This document shows positions 6,929-10,621 of a stretch of DNA of 10,621 nucleotides, piece by piece. How positions within the stretch are numbered: position 1 is the stretch's first letter; each line of letters starts with the position of its first letter. The translations under genes and the position numbers were made by a program. The notes under the pieces were generated by a model. The model did no database searches. It worked only from the letters and a program-made list of their open reading frames with translations, and had not been told where the DNA came from. Source of the stretch: an uncultured Kordia sp. (GTDB lineage: Bacteria > Bacteroidota > Bacteroidia > Flavobacteriales > Flavobacteriaceae); contig CAJXHW010000038.1 of assembly GCA_913054565.1 (NCBI GenBank), forward strand, positions 1 through 10,621, read 5' to 3'.

Positions 6929-8053
6929 CTACAAAGCTTTGAAAAATTCTGTGGGTGTTTTTCCTGTAACCAACTTAAAGTGTTTGTTAAAAGTAGATTT
7001 TGTGCTAAAACCACAATCATAGGCAAGGGAAATCATAGTATACTTTTTATTTTCAGGTAGTGAAGCTAGTTTAATAAATTCGTTAATCCGAAGAGAATTT
7101 ACATAATTATAAAAGTTCTTTCCTTCCATTTCATTAATTACTTGTGACAAATGATTTGGATGAACTTTAAGTTGTCTAGAGAGTTCTACTAGGGTAAGTT
7201 CTTCGTTTTTATAAATGGCATTTTCATTTACAAGTCTATTCAAGTTTGAATAAATGTTAGAGGCCATTTCTTCATTTAAACCAGACTTTTCATATTTCCC
7301 AGTTGAAGTTTTAGAAGGTGTTATCACTTCTTTGTTTTCTTTTTTATTTTTAAAAAGAATATCGTCTTCAATTTCTTCGGGATTAATAGGTGAATAAAAA
7401 ACATTCAATTGATTGATTCCAAAAAAACCAATGAATAAAACCAAAATAACAACTGCGGTATATATTACATCGTTACTAAAAAAAACAGAGATTAAAAATA
7501 TACTACCATTTCCTATCGATAAGTATTTTAGCCATTCTAACTCTTTTTTATCAGTATTAGAAAACCTGTCTTTAATCTTTTTTTGGTGTCTTTTTATAAT
7601 GATTAAAGACCATATTGAATAAGCGATACCAGATATTGCTATAACTGAAGATTGAATGATAACATACCATTCAAATCCTTTTCCTTCATTTTGATACACA
7701 AAAATTTTCTCCTCCCCTGTTAATTGATAAAAAGGAATAGTCAGAAGAGTTACTATAATTGTTGGTGTCAAGTGCAGTAATACTATCCCATTATTTCGAA
7801 TAGGGCTTCCGGTAATTTCAACAACATAAAAATATAATAAAACACCATGTAATATTGGCAATGCCAATTCTACCCCAAGCAAATGTGGGTACTCATAAAT
7901 ATATTCAGAAACTCCAAAATACCTTAATACTTGATTAATAGAAATAAAAATTAACCAAATCACTAATATTCTATCTGCTTGCGATTTATTCTTCTTTATG
8001 AGTAAAAGAAGTGAAAGAAAAATGGCAATAAAAATCCCGATTATAAAAAACAT
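6929..8053 (-). CDS. Membrane-anchored AraC-family transcriptional regulator (7 TM + AraC HTH)
   Basis: This 374-residue protein has about seven hydrophobic segments in its N-terminal half: roughly 1-19, 27-46, 57-80, 88-110, 129-153, 176-193 and 196-216. A charged linker carries KYEKSGLNEE (254-263), a KYxKSxLxEE motif seen ahead of the DNA-binding domain in many Bacteroidota membrane AraC proteins. Residues about 270-374 form the AraC domain: a first HTH around 286-307 (LVELSRQLKVHPNHLSQVINE) and a second around 338-360 with CGFSTKSTFNKHFKLVTG and the closing GKTPTEFF. The membrane part probably senses a signal in the envelope or membrane and controls DNA binding by the cytoplasmic domain (inference from layout). 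The target is probably the barrel gene 215 bp downstream, whose upstream region carries tandem 21-bp repeats. It resembles the regulator at 9507-10621, with closely matching recognition helices. Confidence 0.88.
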   Translation of the reverse strand: MFFIIGIFIAIFLSLLLLIKKNKSQADRILVIWLIFISINQVLRYFGVSEYIYEYPHLLGVELALPILHGVLLYFYVVEITGSPIRNNGIVLLHLTPTIIVTLLTIPFYQLTGEEKIFVYQNEGKGFEWYVIIQSSVIAISGIAYSIWSLIIIKRHQKKIKDRFSNTDKKELEWLKYLSIGNGSIFLISVFFSNDVIYTAVVILVLFIGFFGINQLNVFYSPINPEEIEDDILFKNKKENKEVITPSKTSTGKYEKSGLNEEMASNIYSNLNRLVNENAIYKNEELTLVELSRQLKVHPNHLSQVINEMEGKNFYNYVNSLRINEFIKLASLPENKKYTMISLAYDCGFSTKSTFNKHFKLVTGKTPTEFFKAL

Positions 8054-8135
8054 TTTTGGTTTAATTCTATAAACACAAATTAACGCAATATTTATTTTTC
8101 GAGACTTAATTTATTGAATTATCAATATAGATATT

Positions 8136-8165
8136 CTATTTAATAAGAGAGTTGTTTTTAAATAG
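8136..8165. repeat. AT-rich 8-bp inverted repeat in the gap upstream of the AraC regulator gene
   Basis: CTATTTAA (8136-8143) and TTAAATAG (8158-8165) are perfect inverted copies around a 14-nt loop. They lie between the acyltransferase stop and the ATG of the next regulator. There is no T tract on either side, so it is a poor terminator; it may be a binding site or chance in AT-rich DNA. No copy of the CCTTRYARRC motif is present in this gap, so autoregulation through that motif is not supported here. Confidence 0.25.
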
Positions 8166-8199
8166 TTTCATTTTTCTTTGTTTAAAATTTGGTGTCTGT

Positions 8200-9384
8200 T
8201 TATTTATCTGCTGCTAACATTCCGGCTAGTAGTTCTCTCTTATGAACTTTTTTTGCCTTTTTTCTCATTCCAAAAGCAATTCTTAAAAAGTTAAACCTTA
8301 TAATAATAACATAAGAGATGATTATAAAAAATAAAGAGAAAATGATAATCCAAAATGCTTGCATACCATAAGAAACATCCCATTTTAAAACAACATATCC
8401 AACAAATATTAAAACCGGTTGATGCAATAAATAGAAAGGATAAATAGCATCATTCAACACTTTTCTATACTTGTGCTCTTTGTTGAAATATTTTTTAAAA
8501 TAGCCAATTGCTGTAATTCCGCAGGATAATGAAATAATAATTTCTGTAATTCCTCTTGAATAGTCTTGTGCTATTGAAGGTTCTCCAAAAATTGATGGTA
8601 ATAAAAACAAAAGACCTGTAAAAACTATGGTTTGAGTTAAATATAACCTTCTACTATTAGCAAGTGATTCAATTACTTTATCGCTTGTAAGTAACATAAA
8701 ACCACTTAGAAAGAATAACAAATAGTAAGTGAAATATGCCCAATCATTGTATAACGCATGTGTACTTTTTGGGAAATATTGTCTTAAAATAGCTTGCGAT
8801 ATAATTAAAGTCAATAATATCCAATTTAACCCCATTCTTTTAGAAACTAGATTAATTAACTTTCCTCTTAGCATATTGTAGTGACCACTTTTTGTGTATT
8901 TCAAAAATGGAGCAATCATTAAAGAAATGACAAACAAGTAAAGTATAAACCAAAGGTGATGCCATGAAATATTACCAACAGGATATGGACCGCCATCAAA
9001 CATATGTGGTATAAAATCTAGAAAGGAACTATAATTATCTATCCGCTCAACATAAACCATCAATGGAACTAATGTAAAGAACCCAATGCTAAAAGGTATG
9101 TATAACCTTTTAAACCTCTCTTTAACGTATTGCCAAGTTGTTCTGTGTCCAATAGCATAATAGGTTCCAACCCCCGATACTAAAAATAGCAAAGGCATTC
9201 TCCATAAATGCAGCCACCACATAATGGGATCTAAAAAAGGAAAAGATTCGGTACTATTCACATGCCATTGCTCTGGTCTAAAAATCATGCCTACATGGAA
9301 AAAAAACACACTTATAATCAATCCAATTCTTAACCAATCTATAAAATATTTTCGATCGCTTTTTAATTTAATTTTTGAGTTCAT
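8200..9384 (-). CDS. Acyltransferase family 3 integral membrane protein
   Basis: This 394-residue inner-membrane protein has about ten hydrophobic helices and belongs to the acyltransferase-3 group (OafA/OafB, OpgC/MdoC), which transfer acetyl or succinyl groups from cytoplasmic donors onto exported glycans or lipids. Family signatures are visible: YFIDWLRI at the first helix, the R-x10-H motif with Arg19 and His30, RMPLLFLVSG (62-71) at helix 2, ERFKRLYIP (89-97) in the next loop, and WHHLWFILYL (141-150). The C-terminal tail from about 372 is basic (RKKAKKVHKR). The HLWF segment resembles OpgC-like members, but the substrate cannot be assigned. The gene follows a membrane-anchored AraC regulator, and the gap between them carries a tandem AraC-type operator and a perfect TAnnTTTG box, so envelope acylation is probably switched on by that regulator. 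No other biosynthetic gene lies next to it in the window. Confidence 0.88.
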   Translation of the reverse strand: MNSKIKLKSDRKYFIDWLRIGLIISVFFFHVGMIFRPEQWHVNSTESFPFLDPIMWWLHLWRMPLLFLVSGVGTYYAIGHRTTWQYVKERFKRLYIPFSIGFFTLVPLMVYVERIDNYSSFLDFIPHMFDGGPYPVGNISWHHLWFILYLFVISLMIAPFLKYTKSGHYNMLRGKLINLVSKRMGLNWILLTLIISQAILRQYFPKSTHALYNDWAYFTYYLLFFLSGFMLLTSDKVIESLANSRRLYLTQTIVFTGLLFLLPSIFGEPSIAQDYSRGITEIIISLSCGITAIGYFKKYFNKEHKYRKVLNDAIYPFYLLHQPVLIFVGYVVLKWDVSYGMQAFWIIIFSLFFIIISYVIIIRFNFLRIAFGMRKKAKKVHKRELLAGMLAADK

Positions 9385-9409
9385 AATTGCTTTATTTTGA
9401 ATTATGAAA

Positions 9410-9417
9410 CAAATCTA
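9410..9417 (-). promoter_or_regulatory. Candidate -7 promoter element for the acyltransferase gene
   Basis: On the minus strand this reads TAGATTTG, a perfect match to the Bacteroidota -7 consensus TAnnTTTG, and it lies 25 nt upstream of the ATG. No TTG is found at the -33 distance; the proximal repeat of the tandem operator ends 28 nt upstream instead, as at the barrel-gene promoter. Confidence 0.55.
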
Positions 9418-9445
9418 TAACCGAAGTGAGTAGTTTAGAGAATTA

Positions 9446-9476
9446 GCCTATAAGCGCGGCGTTCGAGTTTATAAGG
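9446..9476 (-). promoter_or_regulatory. Tandem AraC-type operator upstream of the acyltransferase gene
   Basis: Two 10-bp direct repeats on the minus strand, CCTTATAAAC (9467-9476) and GCTTATAGGC (9446-9455), are separated by 11 bp, giving the same 21-bp period as the operator at 6797-6827. The spacer is unusually GC-rich for this window (GCGGCG within it). The likely binder is the AraC regulator encoded immediately upstream at 9507-10621, with the acyltransferase promoter as target. Confidence 0.6.
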
Positions 9477-9506
9477 GAGTATTAAATACTGCTGATTATC
9501 AAGCAT

Positions 9507-10621
9507 TTAAAACCCTCTAAATGCTGAAGGTGTTTGTGAAGTATATTTCTTAAACGCAGTATTAAATGCTGATTTTGAATTGTAACCAACTTGTTCGGCT
9601 ATTTCTTCAATAGTTAGCTTCTTCCCTAAATCTGTTTTTAAAATTGCTTGAGCCTCTTTAACTCTGTAGGTTGCTAAAAGCTCAAAAAACGACAGGTTTA
9701 ATTGCTCATTAATCACTTGTGATACATGATGTGAACTCTCATTAATCGTTTTTGATAAACCAGACAATGATGCTGTACTTCGTTTAAAATATTTCTCAGT
9801 TTCCATCTGATTTCTAATTGCTGCTAGAATCAGTTTTTTATTTTCTTCTGCTAACGAAGATTTTTTATATTTCAATATTGGTCCTTCTAAAAAAGATGAA
9901 GTTGTTTGATAATAAGATGACGTATTCATTATTTGATATGAAGTCAAAAAAATCATAAAACAGATATATAGAAAAATCAGGTAGTCTCCTACATCGCTTT
10001 CAAAAGTTGATTTTACAAAAATTAGTATTAGAGTAATTACTGTAAAATGATAAAACGAGTTTCTTAATGAAACTAAAGCTTTGTCCTTAGTTTTTAAAAT
10101 AGATTCCTTTTTCTTTCTAGCCTCAGCAATCAATCTCCAACTGAGAACGATATTATAAACAACAATATGGAATATGGTAACTAAGTTTACAAAATTACGG
10201 AGCCCTAATGGATCTCCTCTAAAAGGTAAAGTCGTTTCGGCATAAGCCATATCCAATTGCATTACATTAATATTATCATTATACTTAAAAACGTCTGCTG
10301 CCGAAAAATAAAACATGCAATAACTTAGCCATAGTATAAAAGGAACAAAATGTAGGGCGTCTTTTTTACTCCTTTTATCACCAAACTGACTAGTCATAAA
10401 CAAATAAATAAGAGGAGCAATCACAAAATTTAGAGGTTCAGAAAAATTTGAAAGCCTAAGCACTTTAAAAATGTATCCTGTATAATTTAACCAGCCTTCA
10501 AGCATTACAAGAGATAGAACAAGAATTAATAATCCCATATATAAATTAGGAGTCTTCTTTTGAATAGACTTTTTTATTAGAAAAAAAGAAATAAACAATC
10601 CGAAGAAAATCCCTAAAAAAA
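9507..10621 (-). CDS. Membrane-anchored AraC-family transcriptional regulator, 5' end cut by window edge
   Basis: At least 363 residues are present. The only start-like codon near the edge is a TTG at 10596-10598, but the frame stays open to base 10621 and the extra codons (FLGIFFG) continue the first membrane helix, so the true start lies outside the window. Hydrophobic segments include about 1-8, 19-37, 55-70, 84-101, 136-154, 181-196 and 205-223 (numbered from the TTG), a seven-helix layout. A linker holds KYKKSSLAEE (243-252). The AraC domain follows, with HTH 1 around 277-298 (GLSKTINESSHHVSQVINE) and HTH 2 around 328-351 (IAEQVGYNSKSAFNTAFKKY), closing with TSQTPSAFRGF. The protein would sense an envelope or membrane signal and control transcription. 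The tandem operator starts 31 bp past its stop, upstream of the acyltransferase gene, its probable target. Confidence 0.88.
   Translation of the reverse strand, partial: FLGIFFGLFISFFLIKKSIQKKTPNLYMGLLILVLSLVMLEGWLNYTGYIFKVLRLSNFSEPLNFVIAPLIYLFMTSQFGDKRSKKDALHFVPFILWLSYCMFYFSAADVFKYNDNINVMQLDMAYAETTLPFRGDPLGLRNFVNLVTIFHIVVYNIVLSWRLIAEARKKKESILKTKDKALVSLRNSFYHFTVITLILIFVKSTFESDVGDYLIFLYICFMIFLTSYQIMNTSSYYQTTSSFLEGPILKYKKSSLAEENKKLILAAIRNQMETEKYFKRSTASLSGLSKTINESSHHVSQVINEQLNLSFFELLATYRVKEAQAILKTDLGKKLTIEEIAEQVGYNSKSAFNTAFKKYTSQTPSAFRGF

Noticed and set aside
7413..7622. Plus-strand open frame of 69 codons
   Set aside because: It is antisense to the membrane part of the AraC regulator at 6929-8053; its Lys/Ile-rich composition comes from the complement of membrane-helix codons.

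Overview
The window looks like chromosomal DNA of a marine-type Flavobacteriaceae (Bacteroidota). It is AT-rich, the genes lack Shine-Dalgarno leaders, and where a promoter can be seen its -7 box is of the Bacteroidota TAnnTTTG type. The gene content also fits: a CarboxypepD_reg/plug/barrel TonB-dependent receptor with a DUF4249 lipoprotein partner, a lipocalin-like lipoprotein, and AraC regulators with a polytopic membrane N-terminus. All eight protein genes lie on the minus strand, so transcription runs from high to low coordinates. No CRISPR array, insertion sequence or intact RNA gene was seen.

In transcription order there are two regulator-target modules. Module A is a membrane-anchored AraC regulator (9507-10621, N-terminus cut by the window edge) followed by an acyltransferase-3 membrane protein (8200-9384). 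Module B is a second membrane-anchored AraC regulator (6929-8053) followed by an outer-membrane barrel with internal G-x-Q-x-G-x-x-N repeats (5799-6713), a lipocalin-like lipoprotein (5175-5687), an amidase-signature hydrolase (3709-5175), a TonB-dependent receptor (1309-3675) and a DUF4249 lipoprotein (456-1304). The last four are tightly packed (1-nt overlap, 33-nt gap, 4-nt gap) and end in a strong rho-independent terminator at 392-422. They read as an operon, and the barrel gene, 111 nt upstream, may belong to it.

The most notable signal is non-coding. The two gaps just downstream of the AraC genes, upstream of the acyltransferase and of the barrel gene, each hold a direct repeat of one 10-bp motif (CCTTRYARRC on the minus strand) with an exact 21-bp period. 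In both cases it sits 27-28 bp upstream of a TAnnTTTG-like -7 box with no good -33 box. This is the geometry expected of AraC-type activator sites, and it suggests that both regulators use the same or closely related operators and each switches on the gene after it. A fifth half-site lies alone at 6896-6905.

Taken together, module B could be a sensor-controlled envelope system: uptake of an unknown ligand by the receptor and its surface lipoprotein, then cytoplasmic cleavage of an amide bond. The substrate is unknown. The last 455 bases hold no gene, but on the plus strand at 274-385 there is a degenerate tRNA-like fold directly before the terminator hairpin.
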